From positions 77,694-141,693 of the forward strand of contig CARDBT010000003.1 of assembly GCA_948957135.1 (NCBI GenBank): DNA of 64,000 nucleotides, given 5' to 3'. Positions 43,426-53,153 of the stretch are shown here, one piece after another. The notes beneath the pieces were generated by a model, which was given only the letters and a program-made list of their open reading frames with translations, was not told the origin of the DNA and searched no databases. Both the position numbers and the translations under genes were made by a program. Position 1 is the stretch's first letter. Each line of letters opens with the position of its first letter. The stretch is from COE1 sp910588595 (lineage in GTDB: Bacteria > Bacillota > Clostridia > Lachnospirales > Lachnospiraceae).

Positions 43426-44128
43426 AATGGAGGAGATCCGGCTCAGCCAGCAGATATTTTACTACCTGTTAGAGCACTTTGAGCTGCGGGAGGACGATGC
43501 TGCGGGACTTTACCGGGCGTATGTGGAGAATGAACAGGTGCAGCTGCTGGTCAAGAGCCAGGGGGACGAGGCGCAGAGCAGCATTGAGCGCTACGGGGAT
43601 GTGATCTACCTGATTCCTAGGGAGGAGAACGTGTTTCTCGGATTCTCCAAGGCAAAGCTGAAAGAGATCCTCTGCAGATCCGGCGGCACGGACAAGGATT
43701 TTTACCTGTCGCAGTTTGTCATACTGACACTCCTGTCAGAATTTTATGACGGGCAGGGAGCGAGCGCCAGGTCGAGGGACTATATCCGGGTGGGTGAATT
43801 GCAGAACTGCGTGGCGGACCGGTTAAAAAGCGGCGTGGAGCATACCACCGACGAGGAGGAGGAAAAGAGCGGTCTGGCCTTCCGGAATATGCAGGAAGCG
43901 TACGAGGCGCTGAAATCCGATGAGCGCGGTTCGAGGGCAAGGACGACAAAGGAAGGTTTCCTGCATCACATTTTCACATTCCTTGAGAACCAGGGACTGG
44001 TCGAGTATGTGCAGGAGGACGAGATGATCAAGACGACGAAGAAGCTCGATAACCTGATGGACTGGAATCTGCTCAACCAGAACAATTACCAGCGCATACG
44101 GAAGGTGATCCAGGGAGATTTAGTATGA
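43415..44128 (+). CDS. jetB: Wadjet system KITE subunit JetB
   Basis: 237 residues, MukE-like KITE protein with two winged-helix domains (residues about 8-100 and 110-230). Segments such as EEIRLSQQIFYYLLEHFELR and TTKEGFLHHIFTFLENQGLV fit the winged-helix pattern. The start has AAGGAGGG upstream, inside jetA. The stop overlaps jetC (ATGA). It binds JetA and regulates the SMC ring. Confidence 0.8.
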   Translation: MAYEMEEIRLSQQIFYYLLEHFELREDDAAGLYRAYVENEQVQLLVKSQGDEAQSSIERYGDVIYLIPREENVFLGFSKAKLKEILCRSGGTDKDFYLSQFVILTLLSEFYDGQGASARSRDYIRVGELQNCVADRLKSGVEHTTDEEEEKSGLAFRNMQEAYEALKSDERGSRARTTKEGFLHHIFTFLENQGLVEYVQEDEMIKTTKKLDNLMDWNLLNQNNYQRIRKVIQGDLV

Positions 44129-47100
44129 GTAAAATAAACGCGGTGAGATTTATCAATCTCAATTACAACAACAATACCATGCGCATCAGCGACGACACGT
44201 TTCAGATGCAGGGCAGGAGTACGCTGATGTCGCTGCAGAACGGCGGCGGAAAGTCCGTGCTGGTGCAGATGATGACTGCCCCGTTTGTGCATAAACGCTA
44301 CAGAGACGCCAAGGACAGACCGTTTGACAGTTATTTTACGACCAGCAAGCCGACGTTCATCATGGTGGAGTGGAAGCTCGACCGCGGGGCGGGGTACTGC
44401 CTTGCCGGCATGATGGTGCGCAGGAGCCAGCTGACGGAGGACGAGACGGACAATCCGCTTGAGATGGTCAATTTTATCTGTGAGTACCCGGGACGATGCG
44501 CGCAGGACATCTACAATCTGCCGGTGGTCGAGAAGCGCAATAAGGAGATCGTGCTCAAAAATTACCGCGAGTGCAGGCAGCTTTTCGAGACGTACAAAAA
44601 GGATCATGCCGTGAAATTCAACTGCTATGACATGAACAACAGCGCCCAGTCAAAGCAGTATTTTGACAAGCTTGCGGAGTATCAGATCTATTACAAGGAG
44701 TGGGAGAACATTGTCCGCAAGATCAATCTCGAGGAGTCGGGGCTCTCGAAACTTTTTGCCGACTGCAAGGACGAGAAGGGGCTGATCGAAAAGTGGTTTC
44801 TCGACGCGGTGGAGAGCAAGCTCAACAAGGAGAAAGACCGCATGAAGGAGTTCCAGAATATCATCGAAAAATATGTGATCTCCTACAAGGCGAACCAGTC
44901 CAAGATCGAGCGCAGGAACACGATCCGCCAGTTTAAGGAGGACGCGTCAGAGATCGCCGCGTCCGCAGGGGAGTACAAGCTTGTGACGGACAAGGTGGAG
45001 GAGCAGGAGAACCGCATCGCGGGGTTCAGGGATCTGCTCGCGCAGATGGAGAGGACGCAGAACGAGGCGAGGGACAGACTCCTTGCGGACAAGGCGGAGT
45101 GCGGCAGGGAGCTTGCGCGGATTGAGTACGAGAAGTATTCCTGCGAGATCATAAACCTTGTGGAAGAGCTGCGTTTTCATGTGGGCAACCGCGATATGAT
45201 CGGCGTGGAGCGGGATGCGCTGGAGACGGAGATCGCGCAGATCGAGACACTGCTTCGCAGGATGGAGCTCGCAAAACAAAAAGAACAGGTGGAGGACGCA
45301 AGGCAGGACGAGAATCTGATCAGAGAACGCCTGAGCGTGATGCGTGAGGGGGAGAGCCGGCTCGAGCCTGAGCGCAGGGCGCTCGGAAGGGCGCTGGGGG
45401 CGCATTACGGGCAGCTTGTGACGGACACACAGTGTCAGCTTGACCAAAACGAGTCCGCCCATCACGAAGAAAGCCAACGGATCCAGGAACTTGCGGAAAA
45501 ACAGCAGTGGCTTGACGAGACGATCGTCCGGCTCATAGCGGATATCAGCACTTACAGGGAAAGGCAGAATGGGTTCAACCGGGTCGAGGATCGATTGAAC
45601 GATGAGTTTGGGGAAACTTTCTCCAGAAATATCGTCGGGGAGTACGAGCCGGGATATCTGGATATCAAAAAAGAGCAGTATCAGAAGGAGCTTGAGGAGG
45701 AGACAAGGAGCTGTACTGCGCACAAAAAGCAGCTCGAGAGCGCAAATGAGCGCCAGCGGTCGCTGCACCGCGATATCGAGGACAGGAAACAGGAGCGCAT
45801 CAGACAGGATTTCCAGATCGCGGATCTGGAGCGGGAACAGACGGCGTACGAGCGGGAGCTTTCCGAGCGGCTTGTCATGATGCGGTATTTTGGCATCGAG
45901 TCAGGAGAGCAGTGGGACATGGAGCGGATCCTCGCCGCGGCGGACAGGAAACTTGCCGAGTGCGAGCAGGCAAAGCGCATGCTCGAGAAGGAGGAGGACG
46001 AGCTGCTGAGGGAGTTCACACGCCTCACGCAGGGAAAAGTGCTCGAACTCCCCAAGGAGACGCTGGCGCTGTTTGACCGACTCAACATCAATGTTGTCTA
46101 CGGCATGGACTGGCTCAAGAACAACGGTTATCCGGCGCAGCGAAATGAGGAGATCGTGCGGAGGCAGCCGTTTCTGCCGTACGCGCTGATCCTGTCGAGA
46201 CAGGATATGAAGATCCTCGCCGGGCACGACAGGGAGGTCTACACCTCCTTTCCGATCCCGATCATACCGCGGGAGCAGCTGGAGGAGACGCTGTCGGCGC
46301 AGGCGGGCGGTCTGCTGGAGCTGTCGGGAGTCAGCTTCTACATGTGGTTCAACGAGAAGCTGCTGGACGAGGAGTCCCTGCGCCTGCTGATCCGGGAAAA
46401 GGAAAAGCAGGTCCGGCAGAAGAAAGAGCAGACCGCAGTGCGCAAAAAGGAGTACGAAGAATACTTCGAGAAGCGGGAGCGGCTGAAAAATCAAAAGCTC
46501 ACAAAGCAGGCATACGACAAAAATATGACACGGCTGTCAGAAATAAAGGCGGAAGCGGACGAGACAGCCGGCGCGATACAGGCATTAAGGAGCGATGCAC
46601 AGAAAAATGAGGATCAGATCAACGCGCTGATAGCGGACATCGCCAATGAACAGCATCTAATAGAAAAAATGCAAAAGCGCGAGAAGCATTTTGACATATT
46701 CTGCAGCGAGTACGCTGCATACTTAGAGTGCATGGCGAGCGTAAAGCGCTGCCAGAAGGAACAGGAGCGCCATGAACAGAATAGAAAACTTGTCCGCGAG
46801 AATCTGGAAGCTGGCAGGGAACGGCTGAAAAGCATCGAGAGCGCGCACGCGGAGCTCGACAGGAAAGTGCTGGAATACCGGAACAAGTACAGTGTTTATG
46901 CAATGTATCAGCCGGTTGAAGGCGAGGGAGGACAGACGGAAGCAGAGCGCACAGGCAACGGACAGGCAGAAAACCTGAATACAAACGATCCGAATACAGA
47001 CAACGGACAGGCTGAGATCAAGACAACAAAGACTGCGAAATCGGAAGCAGAAGTGGTCAGTGACATTCAGATACCTGGGACCGCGCAGGAACAGGAGGCA

Positions 47101-48666
47101 CGGTACGAGGCGATCACCTCCCGGATGTCCATGCAGGTGCAGGATCTGGAAAAGCAGCTGCAGAAGACCTCCGCACATCTCAACAAGCTGCAGAAAGAGC
47201 TCGAGCGCCTGTCCAAAAAATACGGGCTGTCAGAGCAGGACTGGATCGGGACGATCTACAGCGAGAAGGAAGAGACCCATCAGGAGATCCTGCTCGAGGA
47301 CAGGAAAAACAAAATGAAGATCAAGGACAGGCAGTGGAATGACGAGGACAAGGAGACCGCCGTCTGTCAGAGCCGTATCAATACGAAAAAGAAGGATATG
47401 GCTGAAAAGTGCGGTACGGAGGAACCCCTCGCAAAGGAAGAGATCACAACGACTCAGTTCGAGGCTGCGATCAACCAGATCCAGTTCCGGATCCAGGCGA
47501 TCGATCTGGAGATCAAAAAGGCGGAGGTGAAGCTAAAAGGGCTGGGTGAGAATCTGACTACACTCGCAGAGTACGAGGACTTTGTGTGCAGGCATGAGCC
47601 GCAGTGGGAGACGGATGTCACACAGCTCGGCACAAAAGAACTCCGCGATTTCCAGGGGCGGCTGCTCCGCGATTACAGAAATCTAAAAGAAGAGCGCGGG
47701 CGCAAAAAGAGTAAGCTCTCCGCATACCTCTACAAAATGATACAGAAAGAGATCTATCAGGAAGACTACTACAGAAAGCCGTTAGAGTCCATGATCTCGC
47801 TGACGGACAGCGCGTCCCTGATCCTGGCACAGCTTGGCACCACATTGCAGTCCTACGACAGCCAGATGGAGAAACTCGCGGTGGATATCTCACTCGTCGA
47901 GAAGGAAAAGAACCGGATCGCGGAGCTTATGAGCGAGTACTGTCAGGACGTGCACCGCAACCTGGGGCAGATCGACAGCAACTCGACCATCACGATCCGG
48001 CAGAAGGCAGTCAAGATGTTAAAACTGCAGCTCCCGGACTGGACAGAGCAGGAGGGCATGTACCAGCTAAAACTCAGTGATTTTCTGGACGAGCTGACAA
48101 CGAAAGGCGTGGAGATCCTCGAGAAAAACGAAAATCCGCAGGAGTACTTCGGGACGCGGATCACGACCAGAAATCTCTACGACAGCATCGTCGGGATCGG
48201 AAACGTCCAGATCAAGCTGTACAAAGTCGAGGCGCAGCGCGAATACCCGATCACCTGGGCGCAGGCGGCAAAGAATTCCGGCGGCGAGGGATTTCTGACC
48301 GCGTTCGTGATCCTGTCAAGCCTGCTGTACTACATGCGCCGCGACGAGACGGACATCTTTGCCGACCGCAATGAGGGCAAAGTGCTTGTCATGGACAATC
48401 CCTTTGCACAGACCAACGCGGCGCATCTGCTCAAGCCGCTGATGGACATGGCGGACAAGATGAACACGCAGCTGATCTGCTTCTCGGGACTTGGCGGCGA
48501 CTCGATCTATGGGCGTTTTGACAATATTTACGTGCTGAACCTCGTCGCCTCGAACCTGCGCGGCGGCATGCAGTACCTCAGAGGCGAGCACCTGCGCGGC
48601 GCGGAGGAGGAGACGATCGTGAGCTCCCAGATCGAGGTGATCGGGCAGCAGAGGCTGGTTTTTTGA
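44125..48666 (+). CDS. jetC: Wadjet system SMC ATPase JetC
   Basis: 1513 residues, MukB-like SMC motor. Walker A is NGGGKS (39-44). Very long coiled coils fill about 240-1330 with a hinge-like globular part near 640-760. The signature NSGGEGFLTAF is at about 1382 and Walker B KVLVMDNPF at about 1419. The motor extrudes DNA loops and recognises small circular DNA (known for Wadjet). An odd hydrophilic insert with a repeated NGQAE motif lies at about residues 930-985 in the coiled coil. The base composition matches jetA and jetB, so the insert looks native. GC content is higher than in the two genes that follow. Confidence 0.9.
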   Translation: MSKINAVRFINLNYNNNTMRISDDTFQMQGRSTLMSLQNGGGKSVLVQMMTAPFVHKRYRDAKDRPFDSYFTTSKPTFIMVEWKLDRGAGYCLAGMMVRRSQLTEDETDNPLEMVNFICEYPGRCAQDIYNLPVVEKRNKEIVLKNYRECRQLFETYKKDHAVKFNCYDMNNSAQSKQYFDKLAEYQIYYKEWENIVRKINLEESGLSKLFADCKDEKGLIEKWFLDAVESKLNKEKDRMKEFQNIIEKYVISYKANQSKIERRNTIRQFKEDASEIAASAGEYKLVTDKVEEQENRIAGFRDLLAQMERTQNEARDRLLADKAECGRELARIEYEKYSCEIINLVEELRFHVGNRDMIGVERDALETEIAQIETLLRRMELAKQKEQVEDARQDENLIRERLSVMREGESRLEPERRALGRALGAHYGQLVTDTQCQLDQNESAHHEESQRIQELAEKQQWLDETIVRLIADISTYRERQNGFNRVEDRLNDEFGETFSRNIVGEYEPGYLDIKKEQYQKELEEETRSCTAHKKQLESANERQRSLHRDIEDRKQERIRQDFQIADLEREQTAYERELSERLVMMRYFGIESGEQWDMERILAAADRKLAECEQAKRMLEKEEDELLREFTRLTQGKVLELPKETLALFDRLNINVVYGMDWLKNNGYPAQRNEEIVRRQPFLPYALILSRQDMKILAGHDREVYTSFPIPIIPREQLEETLSAQAGGLLELSGVSFYMWFNEKLLDEESLRLLIREKEKQVRQKKEQTAVRKKEYEEYFEKRERLKNQKLTKQAYDKNMTRLSEIKAEADETAGAIQALRSDAQKNEDQINALIADIANEQHLIEKMQKREKHFDIFCSEYAAYLECMASVKRCQKEQERHEQNRKLVRENLEAGRERLKSIESAHAELDRKVLEYRNKYSVYAMYQPVEGEGGQTEAERTGNGQAENLNTNDPNTDNGQAEIKTTKTAKSEAEVVSDIQIPGTAQEQEARYEAITSRMSMQVQDLEKQLQKTSAHLNKLQKELERLSKKYGLSEQDWIGTIYSEKEETHQEILLEDRKNKMKIKDRQWNDEDKETAVCQSRINTKKKDMAEKCGTEEPLAKEEITTTQFEAAINQIQFRIQAIDLEIKKAEVKLKGLGENLTTLAEYEDFVCRHEPQWETDVTQLGTKELRDFQGRLLRDYRNLKEERGRKKSKLSAYLYKMIQKEIYQEDYYRKPLESMISLTDSASLILAQLGTTLQSYDSQMEKLAVDISLVEKEKNRIAELMSEYCQDVHRNLGQIDSNSTITIRQKAVKMLKLQLPDWTEQEGMYQLKLSDFLDELTTKGVEILEKNENPQEYFGTRITTRNLYDSIVGIGNVQIKLYKVEAQREYPITWAQAAKNSGGEGFLTAFVILSSLLYYMRRDETDIFADRNEGKVLVMDNPFAQTNAAHLLKPLMDMADKMNTQLICFSGLGGDSIYGRFDNIYVLNLVASNLRGGMQYLRGEHLRGAEEETIVSSQIEVIGQQRLVF

Positions 48667-48694
48667 GGGGATGACAAAATAGGAGAAGAGACTA

Positions 48695-49240
48695 ATGAAT
48701 TGGAAATTGAATTTTATATCGCAGGAAGACTTTACACGTTATGTGAGAAAAGCACTTGATAATGTCAGTAACGATTTTTTGCTTGAATATGATAAAGAAA
48801 ATTTTCACAAAGGAATTTTTCAATATATTGCAGACTGTCATGTGCCAAGAGGTGAAGAAGGTGGTTGGGGAGTGATAGTCAGAAAAGACTCAGGTATTAT
48901 ACTATCGGATGGTGACGTGGTTCATACGATATATGCTGAAATGAAAAGCAAGCGTAGTACTATGAACTCACTCACAGCAATTCATTCGTATCTGAAAATG
49001 CAAAGTCAATTGCTGGAGGAGGATGATTGTGCCTGTTTTTTGATTGAGATAGATGAAAAACAATCTCATAATATTAAATGGACGATTACAGTTGACGGGA
49101 AACGGATAGCACATAGTAGGATTCGGCTGATAAGTCTAGATCAGTTTTATGCGCTTGTCACAGGGCAGGAGGGGGCTTTGGATCAGATATATATGGTGTT
49201 GACGGAGTTAAGAGAAAACGGCATGGAAATATGCTTGTAA
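48695..49240 (+). CDS. Eco47II/Sau96I-like type II restriction endonuclease (no methylase seen)
   Basis: 181 residues. The core has a PD-(D/E)xK-like site: GGWGVIVRKDSGIILSDGDV, then YAEMKSKRSTMNS with the ExK pair. The end, LDQFYALVTGQEGALDQIYM, fits the C-terminal motif of RE_Eco47II proteins. Family knowledge: these enzymes cut GGNCC-type sites. It lies 28 bases after jetC. No DNA methyltransferase occurs within at least 10 kb on either side. It is AT-richer than the jet genes. The family call is good; activity is uncertain. Confidence 0.72.
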   Translation: MNWKLNFISQEDFTRYVRKALDNVSNDFLLEYDKENFHKGIFQYIADCHVPRGEEGGWGVIVRKDSGIILSDGDVVHTIYAEMKSKRSTMNSLTAIHSYLKMQSQLLEEDDCACFLIEIDEKQSHNIKWTITVDGKRIAHSRIRLISLDQFYALVTGQEGALDQIYMVLTELRENGMEICL

Positions 49241-49284
49241 TTTTGTCCTTAAAGTCGTATGATGGGAAAAAGGAGAAGTGGAAC

Positions 49285-49480
49285 ATGTCGAGCATTAGAT
49301 TAATAATCAAATCTGAAAAGGCAGAAGAGCGCGCAGAGCGCGAGGGGTAGATTGATGCGGATGATCTTGAAAAGGAACTGAGTGGTATTTGAAGAGTGAG
49401 CTGAGGTTAACGGCGAAAATGACATTATTTTTATCTCAGATATTTACAATGAGCGTGAAAATTTTTGTGGAAGATGTTTG
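49285..49480 (+). pseudogene. Remnant of a small gene
   Basis: The frame from ATG 49285 (MSSIRLIIKSEKAEERAERE) stops at a TAG (49348-49350), continues with IDADDLEKELSGI, stops again, and a different frame carries EVNGENDIIFISDIYNERE to 49480. The pieces look like one broken small gene. Family unknown. Confidence 0.3.
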
Positions 49481-49516
49481 GAATGAAGTTGAGGACACAG
49501 GAAAGTGAGGATTATT

Positions 49517-49630
49517 GGGGAGAGTGAGTGCATCTCCCCCTTCTTGTGTGCAGGGGGGTGCGTAGGGAAATTAGCAGCGCTGCTGCACGCACCCCGCGCG
49601 CGAGTAGGGGAAGATGGCTCTTCCCTACTC
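49517..49630 (+). terminator. Three successive hairpins before the helicase gene
   Basis: Stem 1 is GGGGAGA (49517-49523) with TCTCCCC (49533-49539), followed by CTTCTTG, and could terminate the Wadjet transcript. Stem 2 is GGGTGCGT (49556-49563) with ACGCACCC (49587-49594). Stem 3 is GAGTAGGGGAAGA (49602-49614) with TCTTCCCTACTC (49619-49630, one bulge). Together they insulate the helicase operon or form its leader. Confidence 0.5.
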
Positions 49631-49663
49631 GATTAGGGAAAGCAGGATCAAATAGGAGAAAAC

Positions 49664-52603
49664 ATGAACACAAGACAAAGTGATATCGAAAACATACAGA
49701 AGGGATTGCGCACGGCATTCATAGACAGTACCTTTAATTCAAACCTTGCGTATAAGCCAGAATTTGTCTCGAATGACTATAAGCAGGGGAAAAAAGTTTT
49801 GGTTTCGATCGAGCAGGAACTGGCGTATTGTGAGGAATTTTTCATCAGTGTGGCATTTATCACAAAGAGTGGGATCACTCCGCTATTGCAGACACTGAAA
49901 GAACTGGAGCAAAAGAATATTCCGGGAAAAATTTTGACGACGGACTATCTGATGTTTAGTGATCCGGAGGCGTTGAGTAAACTGGTGTCGTTGAAAAACA
50001 TCGAGTTACGAATGTTCTGTACCGATTCTGAGACAGGCGGTTTTCACACAAAGGGATATATATTTAAGCGGGAAGAGATCTATCGCATTATAATAGGCAG
50101 CTCGAATATGACATTAAATGCGATTACAAAGAATCGGGAGTGGAACACCAAGATCGTCTCAACAAAAGACGGAGAGATCACCCAAAATGTTCTGACTGCG
50201 TTTAAGGCACTGTGGAACGATGAAAATACGAGGCAATACAGTGATTTTATAGAGGCGTATTCGACGAAGTATAAAATCGTAAAAGAGCAGCAGAAATCGG
50301 CAAAAGTACAGCAAGTAGTTCCGCTGGAAGCATATAAGCTAAAACCCAACAAAATGCAAGTGGCATTCATTGACAACGTGAAAAAGCTGAGGACTAGGAA
50401 TGTGGACAAAGCGCTTTTGATCAGTGCTACAGGAACAGGAAAGACCTATGCGTCAGCGTTTGCTATGCGCGAGTTGGGTTTTCGAAAAGTGTTGTTTTTG
50501 GTACATAGAAATCAGATAGCAAAACAGGCTTTGTTGTCCTTTCAAAAGGTCTTCAATCAAACGTCGTCTATGGGACTGGTAACGGGAAAGTATGAGCAAT
50601 ATGACAGAGATTTCATATTTGCGACAATGCAGACGATGAGTAAGGCAGAGAATCTTGAGCGATTTGACAAGAACCATTTTGATGCAATTATCATAGATGA
50701 AGCGCATCATAGTTCCGCTAACAGCTACAAAAAAATCATGGATTATTTCGAACCAGATTTCTGGCTTGGTATGACTGCGACACCCGACAAGAGGGATGAC
50801 AACATAGAAGGAAGAAATATCTACGAAATTTTTGATCACAACATTGCCTACGAGATACGATTGCAGCAGGCGATGGAAGAGGATTTGCTCTGTCCCTTTC
50901 ACTATTTCGGAATAACCGATTTGCAGATGATATCTGATACAGGAAGTTCCAAAGAAGAACAGCTTGCGAATTTCCGACATTTGACGTCTGATGAACGTGT
51001 GAGTTATGTGATGAATCAGGCGGAGTATTATGGCTTTAGCGGTGATCGTGTAAAGGGATTGATTTTTTGCAGCCGTATAGATGAGGCAAAGGAACTGTCA
51101 ATAAAGTTTAACCAAAGAGGCTGGCGGACGATTGTCCTCAGTGGAGAGAATGCTGAGGAAGAGAGAGCTGAGGCGATTGAACGTCTTGCGGGAGATGATT
51201 GCGAGGAAGCACTGGACTATATCATATCTGTAGACATTTTTTCAGAGGGCGTTGACGTTGTGGAAATTAATCAAGTGATTATGCTTCGACCGACACAATC
51301 CCCCATTGTATTTATTCAGCAGTTGGGGCGTGGTCTTCGCAAGGCTGATACAAAAGAGTATGTGGTTGTTCTGGATTTCATAGGAAACTACAAAAATAAT
51401 TTTATGATTCCGATTGCGCTGTCTGGTGACAGAAGTTATAACAAGGACACAATCAGAAGATATGTCATGGAAGGAAGCCGGGTTCTTCCGGGAAGTTCTA
51501 CCATTCATTTTGATGAGATCAGCAAGAGCAAGATTTACGCGGCGATTGACAGATTATCGACACCGAGAAAAATGCTGATAGAGAAATATTATTTGCTGAG
51601 GGATAAGCTCGGAAAAATCCCTTCTATCATTGATTTCTATGAATATGGAGAGATCGATCCGCTGTTATTCATAAACTATTCTGGGACATATCACTCATTT
51701 TTGAAAATGGCAGATAAAGATTATCAAATACAGCTGAGCGAAAATGAAACTGTTCTGCTAGAGTTTGTCTCGCAGAATGCAGCGAGCGGAAAAAGAGTAT
51801 ATGAGTTGTTGATGTTACAGCAATTTTTGAAATATGGTGAGCTTCACAAAAACGAAATAGAGGGTGTGTTGAGCAATGAGTATCACACAGAATTTTCGGA
51901 GGAATCCTATCGGTCATCATTAAATGTACTTAGCGGCAGATTTATGAACACACAGAGTGAAAAGAAGAAATATGCAGATATTAACATTGTAGAGTATCAT
52001 TCTGGCCGCACATTTTCAAGACTGCATTCGTATAATCAAGGTGTCAGTCAGCTGCCGTTCTATCAGCAGTTTAGTGACTTGATTCAATTGGGGATTCGCA
52101 GGTATCAGGATATTTATTCTGTCAATCAGGATGAAATGGGGTTGTGTTTATATCAAAAGTATTCCAGAAAAGACGTGTGCCGCATTTTGAATTGGGAGCG
52201 GGATGATAGCGCTACAGTGTATGGATATAAGATAAAAAATGGAACCTGTCCCATATTTGTAACATATGAAAAGAAAGAAAACATTGCCAGCAGTACGAAG
52301 TATGAGGACGTTTTTCTAGCCAATAATCTGTTTAACTGGATGACAAGAAGCCGCGTTTCGCTCGATAGTGACGAGACGCAGAAACTGATTCATTTCAGGG
52401 AAAACGGACTAAAAATACTGTTGTTTATCAAGAAGAGTGACGGCGAGGGAAGTGATTTTTACTATATGGGAATGGTTGAACCGATTCACTGGGAACAGAC
52501 AGAAATCAGCAATGATGACGGAAAGAAGCTGCCGATTATGAATTTTCATTTACAGCTTGCGTATGGTGTCAGAGATGACATTTATCACTATTTTGTAGAG
52601 TGA
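49664..52603 (+). CDS. PLD-nuclease / SF2 helicase with DUF3427-like C-terminus
   Basis: 979 residues. Residues 1-180 form a phospholipase-D-like nuclease domain with the HTK motif in GGFHTKGYIF (about 128) and GSSNMT (about 145). The SF2 helicase follows: Walker A SATGTGKTYA (about 253-262), DEAHH (about 345-349), and motif VI in QQLGRGLRKADTKE (about 552). The C-terminal third has the DUF3427 pattern (LDFIGNYKNNF, then GTCPIFVTYEKKE and related segments). It is AT-rich compared with neighbours, which suggests transfer. It is probably a DNA-targeting defence enzyme; the NUDIX gene follows 80 bases later. Confidence 0.88.
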   Translation: MNTRQSDIENIQKGLRTAFIDSTFNSNLAYKPEFVSNDYKQGKKVLVSIEQELAYCEEFFISVAFITKSGITPLLQTLKELEQKNIPGKILTTDYLMFSDPEALSKLVSLKNIELRMFCTDSETGGFHTKGYIFKREEIYRIIIGSSNMTLNAITKNREWNTKIVSTKDGEITQNVLTAFKALWNDENTRQYSDFIEAYSTKYKIVKEQQKSAKVQQVVPLEAYKLKPNKMQVAFIDNVKKLRTRNVDKALLISATGTGKTYASAFAMRELGFRKVLFLVHRNQIAKQALLSFQKVFNQTSSMGLVTGKYEQYDRDFIFATMQTMSKAENLERFDKNHFDAIIIDEAHHSSANSYKKIMDYFEPDFWLGMTATPDKRDDNIEGRNIYEIFDHNIAYEIRLQQAMEEDLLCPFHYFGITDLQMISDTGSSKEEQLANFRHLTSDERVSYVMNQAEYYGFSGDRVKGLIFCSRIDEAKELSIKFNQRGWRTIVLSGENAEEERAEAIERLAGDDCEEALDYIISVDIFSEGVDVVEINQVIMLRPTQSPIVFIQQLGRGLRKADTKEYVVVLDFIGNYKNNFMIPIALSGDRSYNKDTIRRYVMEGSRVLPGSSTIHFDEISKSKIYAAIDRLSTPRKMLIEKYYLLRDKLGKIPSIIDFYEYGEIDPLLFINYSGTYHSFLKMADKDYQIQLSENETVLLEFVSQNAASGKRVYELLMLQQFLKYGELHKNEIEGVLSNEYHTEFSEESYRSSLNVLSGRFMNTQSEKKKYADINIVEYHSGRTFSRLHSYNQGVSQLPFYQQFSDLIQLGIRRYQDIYSVNQDEMGLCLYQKYSRKDVCRILNWERDDSATVYGYKIKNGTCPIFVTYEKKENIASSTKYEDVFLANNLFNWMTRSRVSLDSDETQKLIHFRENGLKILLFIKKSDGEGSDFYYMGMVEPIHWEQTEISNDDGKKLPIMNFHLQLAYGVRDDIYHYFVE

Positions 52604-52684
52604 GGAACTGTAGTGGGGTTATCCGCGATTCGGGATAGCAGGATTTTGACTTTTTGAACAAAAGGATATAGGAGAAAGAGACAC

Positions 52685-53071
52685 ATGAAAACAATAAAAG
52701 TAGTTGCAGCCATTATCGTAAACGACCACAAGCTTTTTGCGACGCAGCGTGGATATGGAGAGTTCAAGGACGGATGGGAATTTCCGGGCGGAAAGATCGA
52801 GGAGGGAGAGACACCTCAGCAGGCGTTGAAGCGGGAGATCAGAGAGGAGCTGGACACGGAGATTGAGGTGGGAGAACTGGTGGACACGATCGAGTACGAT
52901 TATCCCCATTTCCACTTGTCCATGGACTGCTTTGCCTGCACGGTCAAGTCGGGCGATCTGGTTTTGAAGGAGCACGAATCCGCCAGGTGGCTGGGAAGGG
53001 ACGAGCTGCACAGCGTTGACTGGCTCCCGGCGGATATTGGGATTCTGGAGCAATGTGCGCGTTTGTTATAG
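52685..53071 (+). CDS. NUDIX (MutT-type) nucleoside triphosphate pyrophosphohydrolase
   Basis: 128 residues. The NUDIX box is GKIEEGETPQQALKREIREE (residues 37-56) with the metal-binding REIREE; the final Gly of the consensus is Asp here. The family sanitises (deoxy)nucleotides such as 8-oxo-dGTP. It lies 81 bases behind the PLD-helicase gene. DUF3427 helicases are sometimes found beside or fused to NUDIX enzymes (family impression), so they may form one system. A house-cleaning function independent of the helicase is the alternative. Confidence 0.9.
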   Translation: MKTIKVVAAIIVNDHKLFATQRGYGEFKDGWEFPGGKIEEGETPQQALKREIREELDTEIEVGELVDTIEYDYPHFHLSMDCFACTVKSGDLVLKEHESARWLGRDELHSVDWLPADIGILEQCARLL

Positions 53072-53088
53072 AACGATATTTATGATCT

Positions 53089-53143
53089 TGATGCAACTTT
53101 GATGCAATTCTGATACAATCCTGATGTATTTCCGGTATAAAAT
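53089..53143 (+). promoter_or_regulatory. Array of four 11-bp direct repeats with -10 box, copy 1
   Basis: TGATGCAAC, TGATGCAAT, TGATACAAT and TGATGTATT begin at 53089, 53100, 53111 and 53122, exactly one helical turn apart. TAAAAT (53138-53143) is the -10, 16 bases after the start of the last repeat. The expected -35 is weak and lies within the repeats, so this looks like an activator-dependent promoter. The same layout occurs at 56281. Confidence 0.75.
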
Positions 53144-53153
53144 AAATACAGCG

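Noticed and set aside
44947..45768. 273-codon minus-strand frame inside jetC
   Set aside because: Leu-rich antisense of a Glu/Arg-rich coiled coil, a common artefact.
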